Positions 53,057 through 60,447 of a stretch of DNA of 64,000 nucleotides are shown here, piece by piece; positions within the stretch are counted from its first letter, which is position 1, and every line of letters begins with the position of its first letter. A program made the translations under genes and the position numbers. Source of the DNA: Parvularcula sp. IMCC14364 (lineage in GTDB: Bacteria; Pseudomonadota; Alphaproteobacteria; Caulobacterales; Parvularculaceae); NCBI RefSeq assembly GCF_030758415.1, contig NZ_CP132334.1:3353278-3417277 (forward strand), written 5' to 3'. The notes under the pieces were generated by a model. It was not told the origin of the DNA, made no database searches, and worked only from the letters and a program-made list of their open reading frames with translations.

Positions 53057-53416
53057 TTATCCATTTTTCGTTTCTTTCGTGTTGTTTGTTGCTTTCGATT
53101 CGGCTTGATATTTGATGAGTGTCAGTTTGCTACTCCAATAGGCGCTGTACTCATCGGACCATCGGTCATAAATAATTTGTATGGGTATTGCGTTGAAATA
53201 CAGTTTTCTGGTGCGCCCTGACTTTTCTGAAATAACCAGATCGGCGCTTTCGAGAACACTCAGGTGCTTCATCACAGCGATCCGCGTGAAATCAAAAGAT
53301 TCAGCCAAAGTGCCAACGGCGATGCCGGGGTGTATACGAACTAAATCTAGCATCTGCCGCCGCGCGGCACTGGCCAGAGCCTGAAATACCTGATCTGTTT
53401 TACCGTCTTCAATCAT
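53057..53416 (-). CDS. ArsR-family transcriptional regulator
   Basis: 119 residues. A winged helix with ASAARRQMLDLVRIHPGIAVGTLAESF and TRIAVMKHLSVLESADLVISEKSGRTRKLYF, the typical ArsR layout. No cysteine metal site is visible, so it is the non-metal class that pairs with SRPBCC genes. The ATG lies inside a perfect 38-bp palindrome, presumably its own operator. Its stop overlaps the SRPBCC start. Confidence 0.92.
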   Translation of the reverse strand: MIEDGKTDQVFQALASAARRQMLDLVRIHPGIAVGTLAESFDFTRIAVMKHLSVLESADLVISEKSGRTRKLYFNAIPIQIIYDRWSDEYSAYWSSKLTLIKYQAESKATNNTKETKNG

Positions 53417-53448
53417 AATATGTAACTACCTAGTTACATATTATGATT
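53411..53448. promoter_or_regulatory. Perfect 38-bp operator palindrome at the arsR start
   Basis: AATCATAATATGTAACTA (53411-53428), CC, then its exact reverse complement (53431-53448). On the minus strand a TTGACA (53455-53450) lies just outside, with a candidate -10 near the centre (53432-53427) and the arsR ATG at 53416 inside the far arm. Binding would occlude the promoter, so autorepression is likely. Confidence 0.8.
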
Positions 53449-53561
53449 CTGTCAATATATTTCCCTGTGCAGGTATCCTATCCCCGAAGTCAGAAAATCT
53501 GGCAAAGGAGCGCCGCTCTGAAGGTAAATGCTAAAATGAGGTAAGGTGGTGAAGTTTCGTG

Positions 53562-53590
53562 TTGACAGGTTCGTGTTTGTGGCGTTATCA
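53562..53590 (+). promoter_or_regulatory. Promoter of the SAM-II/metX transcript
   Basis: TTGACA at 53562-53567, 17-base spacer, TTATCA at 53585-53590. The -35 is perfect, the -10 is weak. Transcription would start about 53597, the first base of the riboswitch. Confidence 0.55.
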
Positions 53591-53596
53591 GATGAA

Positions 53597-53660
53597 AAGC
53601 GCCGATTTGACCTCTTCAGCTTGCAGGCGCGAAATAAATGTAGCTAAAGCGGAGAGGTGC
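53597..53660 (+). promoter_or_regulatory. SAM-II riboswitch
   Basis: GCGCC (53599) pairs with GGCGC (53626) to form P1; the loop segment ACCTCT (53610-53615) pairs with AGAGGT (53653-53658) to make the pseudoknot; the conserved GATTTGA and AAATGTAGCTAAA strands that cradle SAM are present. This matches the SAM-II consensus known upstream of met genes in alphaproteobacteria. It should lower metX expression when SAM is abundant. Confidence 0.92.
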
Positions 53661-53664
53661 AAAT

Positions 53665-53682
53665 TACGGACAATTGTCCGTA
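53665..53682 (+). repeat. 18-bp palindrome after the riboswitch
   Basis: TACGGACAATTGTCCGTA is a perfect palindrome four to five bases after the pseudoknot. No T-run follows. It could be an RNA hairpin that is part of the expression platform, or a dimeric regulator site. Confidence 0.6.
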
Positions 53683-53764
53683 GTGACGGCGCCGTTCCCA
53701 TACAATTATTTCGCAATACTTCCTGCGTTGAGGCCAAGCGGTCTAAATGCAAGGAGCTTGTAAC

Positions 53765-54796
53765 ATGGGCTGTGCGGATGCCTGTATAAGTACTGATGAA
53801 TCTGGACCAGTATATGCTGGATCGGAAGCAGCATTCCCACGGTTGCAGTCAGTTCGCGGAACACTGGAGCATGTTTTCGAAATTCCGATTGTATGGCGCG
53901 GAAAATACGGCGCGGCGCTACCTAATGAGCAAATAAGGTTGCGCTTTGAGGGTAATCTGGCTGGTCCCAAGGTGTTGGTGCTGGGGGGAATATCAGCCAC
54001 GCGTTTTGTTGCTTCTGGCGAAGCTGGACAACAAGGGTGGTGGCGTGACATTGCAACCAATGATGGCGGGGTTGATCTCAGTCGCTTTTGCGTGATTGGG
54101 GCAGATTATCCGCCAGACTCACTCACCAGCGAAACATCTCTCTGCCCGGAAGATTTTGCAAGGCTTATACATGCGGCACTCGTCAGTGCGGGCGTCGAAA
54201 GCATTGATGCTCTGGTGGGGGCATCTTTTGGCGGCATGATTGGATTGAGTTATGCGCGACTTTTCCCCGCTTGTGTCAAGCGCCTTGCGGTATTGTGTGC
54301 TGCGCATGAGCCTAATCCAATGGCTCAGGCATGGCGTCAGGTGCAGCGGAAGACCATTCAGCTTGCTCGCGATGCTGGTAGACCTGATGAGGGAATAGCG
54401 CTGGCACGGCAATTAGCGATGACAACATACCGTGCAGCTGAGGAGTTTTCTGTGCGCTTCGAAACCTGTCTTGAAAGTCCCCAAAGTGTGGGGCCTTACC
54501 TTGATGCAAAAGGCACCCAATACGCGCGGCAGGTTACACCAGCCAGATATTTATCTTTGTCAGAAGCGATAGACCGTCATCAGGAAAGGCCGGAGGATAT
54601 ATCTGTTCCGGCCATCTTTATTGGCGCTCTCTCCGACCGGCTGGTGCCGCTTGCAGATATAGCTGAGTTACAGCGCAGATATGCCGGCCCGTCAGAAATG
54701 ATCGGAATCTCATCAGTTTACGGACATGATGCCTTTCTCAAAGAAAGCGAGGCAATCAACAAAAATCTCAAGAATTTCCTGAAGGAGCTATCATAA
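53765..54796 (+). CDS. metX: Homoserine O-acyltransferase, MetX-like alpha/beta hydrolase
   Basis: 343 residues from ATG 53765, with AAGGAG eight bases upstream; an earlier in-frame ATG at 53747 lacks a site. RGKYGAALPNEQIRLRFEGNLAGPKVLVLGG opens the fold; the nucleophile elbow is GASFGGMIGLSYAR, with a late Asp (ALSDRLVPLAD) and His (YGHDAF). Acylates L-homoserine for methionine synthesis; acetyl versus succinyl donor cannot be told. Controlled by the SAM-II element and coupled to the next gene. Confidence 0.88.
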   Translation: MGCADACISTDESGPVYAGSEAAFPRLQSVRGTLEHVFEIPIVWRGKYGAALPNEQIRLRFEGNLAGPKVLVLGGISATRFVASGEAGQQGWWRDIATNDGGVDLSRFCVIGADYPPDSLTSETSLCPEDFARLIHAALVSAGVESIDALVGASFGGMIGLSYARLFPACVKRLAVLCAAHEPNPMAQAWRQVQRKTIQLARDAGRPDEGIALARQLAMTTYRAAEEFSVRFETCLESPQSVGPYLDAKGTQYARQVTPARYLSLSEAIDRHQERPEDISVPAIFIGALSDRLVPLADIAELQRRYAGPSEMIGISSVYGHDAFLKESEAINKNLKNFLKELS

Positions 54797-56007
54797 TGAG
54801 TAATGTGACATCTATACAATCAGTAGCGACGCCGAAACCTCAGACGATCGCGACAACTGCTGGGGTTGCGCAGGATGAGACGCATCATTCTGTTGCTCCG
54901 GCATTACACCTGTCTGCGACTTATGGTTGGAAAGATCCTTGTCAGAAGCCCGGTTTCGATTATTCGCGCTCCGGCAATCCGACGCGCCAGCACCTGGAGC
55001 AGGCTCTGGCTGACCTTGAAGGCGCAGCGCGGGGCGTTGTCACGGCAACTGGCATGGCGGCCGTTGACCTGCCTTTTAATCTCGTCAATCCCGGCGAATT
55101 GGTCCTGGCACCGCATGATTGTTATGGCGGTACTTACAGGCTTTTGTCTGCGCGGGCCAAGCGTGGACATTTCCGACTGCAGTTTGTGGATCAAACCAAC
55201 GAGCAGGCGCTGCTTGAAGCCTTTGCGCAAAAACCGAAACTGGTGCTGATAGAGACACCATCCAATCCATTGTTACGGGTTTCTGATATTGCGCGCATTG
55301 TTGCCCTGGCAAGAAGCGCGGGGACAATCACTGTTGCCGACAATACTTTTCTGTCTCCTGCATTGCAGAATCCGCTGCATTTGGGATGCGACATAGTTGT
55401 TCATTCCACGACCAAATACATCAATGGTCACAGTGATGTCGTTGGCGGCGCAGTTCTCTCCAGGGATGCTGCTCTTGGGGAAGAGCTGGCCTGGTGGGCC
55501 AACTGCACAGGTGTTACGGGTGCCCCGTTTGACAGTTATTTGACATTACGAGGTCTACGGACCTTGTTTGTGCGCCTGCAGCAACAGGAAAATACAGCAC
55601 ATTCCATTGCAGCAACGCTGGCAGATGACTCGCGCGTCAGTCAGGTGTTCTATCCTGGTTTGAAAAATGATCCCGGGCATGAGATTGCCAGCAAGCAACA
55701 GAAGGGTTTTGGAGCTATGCTGAGCGTAGAGTTCGCCGAGCAGGTTGATACACTCGCATTGTTGCGCAGTTTGAATGTGTTCACGATTGCTGAATCGTTG
55801 GGGGGATTCGAGAGTCTCGTGTGCACGCCGGCAACCATGACACATGCCAGCATGGATGAGGCGGCCCAGAAAGCGGCGGGCATCAGCAAAAGGCTGGTAC
55901 GCTTTTCGGTCGGGTTAGAGCATGAAGCTGACTTGCTGGCTGATCTCAACCAGTCGCTTAATCAGGCTACAGCATTTCACCATAATGCAACTGCAGCCTC
56001 AGGCTGA
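54796..56007 (+). CDS. Cystathionine gamma-synthase / O-acylhomoserine sulfhydrylase family PLP enzyme
   Basis: 403 residues of the Cys/Met metabolism PLP family. FDYSRSGNPTRQHLEQALADLEGA and TGMAAVDL are the substrate and cofactor loops; the Schiff-base lysine is in HSTTKYINGHSDVVGG. Its ATG shares a base with the metX stop. It would use the acylated homoserine from MetX to make cystathionine or homocysteine; metB and metZ roles are not separable here. Confidence 0.88.
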   Translation: MSNVTSIQSVATPKPQTIATTAGVAQDETHHSVAPALHLSATYGWKDPCQKPGFDYSRSGNPTRQHLEQALADLEGAARGVVTATGMAAVDLPFNLVNPGELVLAPHDCYGGTYRLLSARAKRGHFRLQFVDQTNEQALLEAFAQKPKLVLIETPSNPLLRVSDIARIVALARSAGTITVADNTFLSPALQNPLHLGCDIVVHSTTKYINGHSDVVGGAVLSRDAALGEELAWWANCTGVTGAPFDSYLTLRGLRTLFVRLQQQENTAHSIAATLADDSRVSQVFYPGLKNDPGHEIASKQQKGFGAMLSVEFAEQVDTLALLRSLNVFTIAESLGGFESLVCTPATMTHASMDEAAQKAAGISKRLVRFSVGLEHEADLLADLNQSLNQATAFHHNATAASG

Positions 56008-56016
56008 TACTGATGT

Positions 56017-56724
56017 TCAGTGCTGCAGATGCTCGTCGCCTATCATCATAATTTTCTTCCAGATTTTGCGACCCATACCGGTTGTCATGGTTTCAATATC
56101 GTTGACGGCGGCGATTACTTCTGTGTCTCTCGTGCGCTCGCCGTAGCAGGCGGCGAGTTTGCCGGTTAGGGCCAGCATTTCCGAGCAATAATCAAGATAG
56201 CGGGATAATTCGTAGGGACTCATATTCCGGTCCGGGGATGATGCAGTGCGCGTCGCGCTGCTGCTCATCGCCATAGGGTCTTTGGTCAACTGGTGCATGT
56301 CAATCACATGAGCGAAGGAGCGTAATTCATGCAGATGTTTCAGAATAAAGCCGCGTTTCTCACGGGCCTCCAGTGTCAGAAGAAACCAGATGGCGGCACC
56401 TGCCAGAATGAACAGATTGACGATGGATTCCAGCGCCTGTGTCAGTTCCGCAGTGCTGGCGCCCTGAAAGAGATCAAAATATTCAAGATAACGGGCCGCC
56501 CCGATCTGGGCTGCGATGCCACCGGCAAGGACAATGATTACGAAGGATCGCAGAAGAAGGTTTGGCCTGCTTGCTGCGCGTACGCGCCTTGAAGTGGTTT
56601 CTCCAACCCTGAGAAGATCGGTACATACTTTTAACAGGCCGCTAGTCGGAAATCTCTCAGAGATACGGGCCCGTAACCGCAGCAGTTCCTTGACGATATT
56701 CTCTTCTTCCAGTTGCTGGATCAT
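56017..56724 (-). CDS. Hypothetical membrane protein with coiled N-terminus
   Basis: 235 residues. A basic N-terminal helix (about 1-55), two membrane segments (about 58-75 and 100-118), and a soluble C-terminal helical domain. Family not recognised. Convergent with the metB-like gene, ten bases between stops. Confidence 0.65.
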   Translation of the reverse strand: MIQQLEEENIVKELLRLRARISERFPTSGLLKVCTDLLRVGETTSRRVRAASRPNLLLRSFVIIVLAGGIAAQIGAARYLEYFDLFQGASTAELTQALESIVNLFILAGAAIWFLLTLEAREKRGFILKHLHELRSFAHVIDMHQLTKDPMAMSSSATRTASSPDRNMSPYELSRYLDYCSEMLALTGKLAACYGERTRDTEVIAAVNDIETMTTGMGRKIWKKIMMIGDEHLQH

Positions 56725-56929
56725 ACGCGTCCCCGTTCATGTGACTGTTGAGCTTAGCGATGCTGTAGGGAGAGGGCAATGAAGCGATAAGGGAGGGTTC
56801 TTTGGTAAGTGGAAAATAGCAGAATGATTGTCAAGATTCTGAGTGAAAACTGTCACACTTTTCCGCTATCTGTCCTGCATGTTGATATCACTGGATTACC
56901 CGTGTGATATGAGCCCTCTTAATAAACTT

Positions 56930-56961
56930 GGCCCCGCTCAACCGAACGGGGCCTTTTTTTT
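56930..56961 (+). terminator. Rho-independent terminator reading rightward
   Basis: GGCCCCG (56930-56936) pairs with CGGGGCC (56947-56953), followed by eight T residues. On the other strand no T-run follows, so it is directed to the plus strand. No plus-strand gene ends just upstream, which suggests a small transcript. Confidence 0.85.
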
Positions 56962-56982
56962 AGATGCACTTCCAGGAAGCTA

Positions 56983-59088
56983 TCAGAAGCTTTTTTCTAG
57001 CGAGATGCGGAAATTCCGTCCTGGTTGTGGGACCACTGCTTTGAGCGGCGATGAGTGCTGACGAATTTCTTCATCGGTCAGATTAAGGCCCGCAATGCGC
57101 ACTTTCAGTGTCGGGTCAGATTTTATCGGCGTTATGCTGATGAAGGCATTCAGTGCCGTATAGCTGTCCGTTGGCAGCTCAAATGGCGCAACGGAATTCT
57201 GTTCCGCAGCATAATCAACTTCACCCCGCACTATGAGATAGTCACTCTCAGCTTGCAGGCCGAGGAGCAGGCCAAGTGGTGGAATCTGTGGAAGATTGTC
57301 GTTGTTCACAACATCTTTCTCAGCTTCGACTTTTTCCAGAACAGCGTCTGCGGTCCAGACCGTTTTCCCATCGTCGCTTAGGATGACATCACCGGCGATC
57401 TCAAAGCCCCGGAAAACTGTATCCGCGGCCTGGAATTCATAGATCGGCAATTCATCTTCTTCTCCGCCAGTGGCGCCAAGGAAGATAAAGTCATCATAAG
57501 TTGTATGGAAGACATTGAAGGACAAGGAGGCGACTTCATTTCTGAAGCGGATCGCTGCTTCTATGCCTGTTGCGGTCTCTGTATCGAGAGTATTGTCGCC
57601 AATTTCAAACTGATTTGTGGCGAGGTGTGGGCCATTTGAGAACAACTCTTCCGTTGCTGGCGCACGTTCTGTACGGAAGATTGTGCCACCAACACGCCAG
57701 TTTTCGTTGAAGTGATAATCCGCACCACCAGAAACACTGAATGTATCGAACTCACGCTCGACATTGTTGGTGTCATCTGTATGGGACGTGTTTTCAAACC
57801 GTGCAGCGCCTTCGAAGTGCCAGTCGCCAACATTCGTTTCCTGGAACGTAAAGAGGCCAATCTGCTCTGATGTGGTTGGCGGGACAAAGGCTTCTTCACC
57901 AATGGCGGAGAATTCGTTGTCGTTATATTGCAGGCCAACAGCGCCTTTCCATTCGCCGCGCGGGCGCTGGATCAACTCAAGTCGTGTTTCAAAGCCTTCA
58001 TTCGTGAAGACAGTGCCCACTTCGCCTGGTCCTTCAAATTCAATATGTTCGTAGTCAGCATAGCCTGCAAAAATATTGATTTTTTCGAATGTGGCACCAT
58101 CAAGAGCCAGTTCACCATTCAGGTCATAGCGGGTCTGTTCGAGTTCGATGAAGACATTTTCTTCTTCTTCCTCTTCTTCGTCACCGCCTTCTTCTTCACC
58201 CTCCTCATGGTGATGGTGACCGCCGCCTGGCACACCATATTCAGAATTGGCCTGTTTGACAGCGAGGCCAATGAAGCCTCTGTCTGAAACGAAAGAGAGG
58301 CCAGCGGCGAGTGTGTCGGTTTTGGTGAAGGAATTTTCGAGGACATCACGTGCTTCTTCTTCCTCCTCTTCTTCACCTTCGCCTTCCTCAGCAGCACGCT
58401 GGAATGCTGATTCTGCAAAGCCCGGGATGTCGTAGTCATCCGTATCGCGATAGGTGCCCTCAATATGGAGGACAATGTCGGCTGTGCCTGCCTTGCCAAG
58501 CAGGAAGTTGGCAGCGCCGGCCAGTTCCGAGCCGTCATCAACAGTGCTGGCCGTGGCGCGCAGAACGCCATCAATGCCGTCTTCCGGCACTTCGCGTGGG
58601 ATGCGACCGTCAATTATGTTTACAACACCGCCTGTTGCGCCCGATCCGTATCGCAGAATGCCGCTGCCGCGGACAACTTCAACACGCTCTGCCAGTGCAG
58701 GTTCTGCCGCAACCGCATGATCCGGGCTGATAGATGACGCGTCCACTGTGCCGATGCCATTATCCAGAACACGGACACGGCTGCCACCCTGGCCGCGAAT
58801 AATTGGTCGGCTGGCTCCTGGGCCAAAGAATGTAGAGGTGACGCCGGGTTCGGATTTGAGTGTTTCACCGATAGTGCCGTTGAGCCGGTTGGCAAGCTCA
58901 TCACCATCAAGAACGGATACGCCGACAAGGCTTTCGTCAACGGATGTGTTGATGGGAGAGCCGGTCACGAAGATTTCGTCTTCTGTTGAAGAATCCTCAT
59001 TTTGCGCCAGGGCACCGGAAAAAAGGAATGGTGTGGCACATAAAAGTGCAGACGTTGCGCTGGTTAAGCGCAGTGATTTGATAGACAT
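56983..59088 (-). CDS. TonB-dependent receptor, ZnuD-like (probable zinc uptake)
   Basis: 701 residues. Signal peptide 1-28; TonB-box region DEIFVTG near 38; plug domain (about 45-165; PIIRGQGGSRVRVLDNGIGT, GATGGVVNIIDG); a 22-strand barrel to the C-terminal FRISLEKSF. Two extracellular loops are metal-like: an acidic run at about 234-244, and a loop at about 287-309 with four consecutive His and many Glu. Such loops are a mark of ZnuD zinc receptors. It may bind other divalent metals. Downstream of a small His-containing exported protein. Confidence 0.88.
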   Translation of the reverse strand: MSIKSLRLTSATSALLCATPFLFSGALAQNEDSSTEDEIFVTGSPINTSVDESLVGVSVLDGDELANRLNGTIGETLKSEPGVTSTFFGPGASRPIIRGQGGSRVRVLDNGIGTVDASSISPDHAVAAEPALAERVEVVRGSGILRYGSGATGGVVNIIDGRIPREVPEDGIDGVLRATASTVDDGSELAGAANFLLGKAGTADIVLHIEGTYRDTDDYDIPGFAESAFQRAAEEGEGEEEEEEEARDVLENSFTKTDTLAAGLSFVSDRGFIGLAVKQANSEYGVPGGGHHHHEEGEEEGGDEEEEEEENVFIELEQTRYDLNGELALDGATFEKINIFAGYADYEHIEFEGPGEVGTVFTNEGFETRLELIQRPRGEWKGAVGLQYNDNEFSAIGEEAFVPPTTSEQIGLFTFQETNVGDWHFEGAARFENTSHTDDTNNVEREFDTFSVSGGADYHFNENWRVGGTIFRTERAPATEELFSNGPHLATNQFEIGDNTLDTETATGIEAAIRFRNEVASLSFNVFHTTYDDFIFLGATGGEEDELPIYEFQAADTVFRGFEIAGDVILSDDGKTVWTADAVLEKVEAEKDVVNNDNLPQIPPLGLLLGLQAESDYLIVRGEVDYAAEQNSVAPFELPTDSYTALNAFISITPIKSDPTLKVRIAGLNLTDEEIRQHSSPLKAVVPQPGRNFRISLEKSF

Positions 59089-59165
59089 GGAATTTCTCCT
59101 GAAACTGAATAAAGCGTCGCCCAGGGTTCAAGGACGGACGCAACTGAATTTTTTTGTGAGATTAT

Positions 59166-59465
59166 TCAGTTTGCAGGGGGTGCACGGGCGGAGGGGTGTG
59201 CGAGGGTTGTTGTACACCTGGCGGTCACTTCTGCGACCGGTTGATCTGAGGCAGGTCTGGCGAAAACAAGGGCAGAAGTATTATCCGGCAGAACCGGTTC
59301 CATATCCTGATCAGTCAGAATTGAGATAGAGCAGGGTATGCCGTCATGGCTATGGGGGTCTTCGCCATGCTCCAGCGCATGCGCTGCAGAGACGGCTTGT
59401 ATTGAGACAAGCAGAATCGCGAGCAACGCAGCAAAAGCGCCGGAAATGTTCCATGCCTTATACAT
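59166..59465 (-). CDS. Small exported His-rich protein, probable metal-handling partner
   Basis: 99 residues from ATG 59465. A signal sequence covers about 1-28 (AILLVSIQAVSAAHA). The mature start AHALEHGEDPHSHDGIPCSI has four His, a Cys and acids, suggesting zinc or copper binding. It lies 77 bases upstream of the TonB receptor on the same strand. An inverted TTGT-ATTATC-ACAA at about 59486 may be a Zur-type site, but this is weak. Confidence 0.6.
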   Translation of the reverse strand: MYKAWNISGAFAALLAILLVSIQAVSAAHALEHGEDPHSHDGIPCSISILTDQDMEPVLPDNTSALVFARPASDQPVAEVTARCTTTLAHPSARAPPAN

Positions 59466-59672
59466 GCGCCACATATAACGCCTCTGTTGTATTATCACAA
59501 TCCGACCGCAATCGATTCAGCCATGGTGTGGCTTTCCGGGCGCAGCAACACTTTCTGTCGTCCCTGCCAGATGTCCGTCTGGCGGTTGCATTAGCCTGAA
59601 ACTGTTTGCGCTTTGCGCTCATTCCCCGTTAGAAGGCCCGACACATGAATGCCTTGAAGGACACCCAATCGC

Positions 59673-60428
59673 GTGGATAAACCTGAATTCACAGTCTTGC
59701 TGCCAGTCCTTAATGAGGAAACGGCTATTGAAAAGCTGGTGCGTGAGATCTTTGAGAAAATGAGTGATGATCTGGACCTGCGCGTGGTTGCCATCAATGA
59801 CGGCAGCGATGACCGGACGCCTGAATTGCTGGACCAGTTGGCGCAGGAATTTGAGGGACTGTCGATTGTCCATCACCCGGTGCGCTGCGGCAAAAGTGCT
59901 GCTCTGCGAACCGGCGCAAATGTTGCCCGGACCATCTGGGTCGGCACAATGGATGGTGACGGTCAGGATGACCCTGCGGACCTGTTGGCGATGTGCCGTG
60001 AAATTGACCTGACCACTGTTCAGGAAACCGGTCTTGTTGGCGGTGTCCGGCGTGCGCGCACGGATGGAGATTCCCGCAAATATGCATCTCGTTTTGCCAA
60101 TGGATTGCGCAAAAGCCTGTTAAAAGACGATTGCCCTGATACGGCCTGCGGCCTGAAAGTGCTGCCACGGCGTTTGTTCCTGTCATTTCCTTTTTTTGAT
60201 GCCCTGCACCGGTATCTACCGGCTTTTACCAAGCATTTCGGTTTTGAGACCCGCTATGTGACGGTCGAGAACAGGCCGCGTGATGGGGGCGAGTCAAAAT
60301 ATACCAATTTCGGGCGCGCTGTAGCGGGTCTTTTTGACCTTACCGGTGTGATCTGGTTGATGAGACGCACGAAAACGCCGGGCCGGGCTTTCGTCGCTGA
60401 CCAGATAATGTCAGAAAACAGATCTTGA
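59673..60428 (+). CDS. Family 2 glycosyltransferase, polyprenyl-phosphate type
   Basis: 251 residues from GTG 59673; GAAGGA lies 13 bases upstream. FTVLLPVLNEETAIEKLV and VAINDGSDDRT bind nucleotide; VGTMDGDGQDDPAD is the DxD region; NRPRDGGESKYTNFGRA is the acceptor motif of polyprenyl-phosphate glycosyltransferases. Unlike the gene at 1286 it lacks C-terminal membrane helices. Twenty bases before a GT39 gene that would use its product. Confidence 0.88.
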   Translation: MDKPEFTVLLPVLNEETAIEKLVREIFEKMSDDLDLRVVAINDGSDDRTPELLDQLAQEFEGLSIVHHPVRCGKSAALRTGANVARTIWVGTMDGDGQDDPADLLAMCREIDLTTVQETGLVGGVRRARTDGDSRKYASRFANGLRKSLLKDDCPDTACGLKVLPRRLFLSFPFFDALHRYLPAFTKHFGFETRYVTVENRPRDGGESKYTNFGRAVAGLFDLTGVIWLMRRTKTPGRAFVADQIMSENRS

Positions 60429-60447
60429 TATAGGTGGCTGTCGCGCG

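Larger units (their letters stand above)
51610..53064 (-). pseudogene. SRPBCC/AHSA1-family gene split by an insertion sequence
   Basis: The 5' part starts at ATG 53064 (MDNNKKIYKILINAPIEKVW) and runs to FYGAVCDTPGL at the IS; the 3' part from 52004 continues TQGAPYRMISEDGKNVFVVGE down to 51610. Removing the IS and one TAA duplication rejoins the frame. The whole would be a single-domain SRPBCC lipid/hydrophobic-ligand-binding fold of about 174 residues. The start overlaps the arsR stop by eight bases. Non-functional as sequenced unless the 3' part is translated alone. Confidence 0.9.

Noticed and set aside
58144..58403. Tandem repeat or CRISPR-like tract
   Set aside because: The repetitive GAA/GAG-type sequence simply encodes the acidic and His-rich loops of the TonB receptor.
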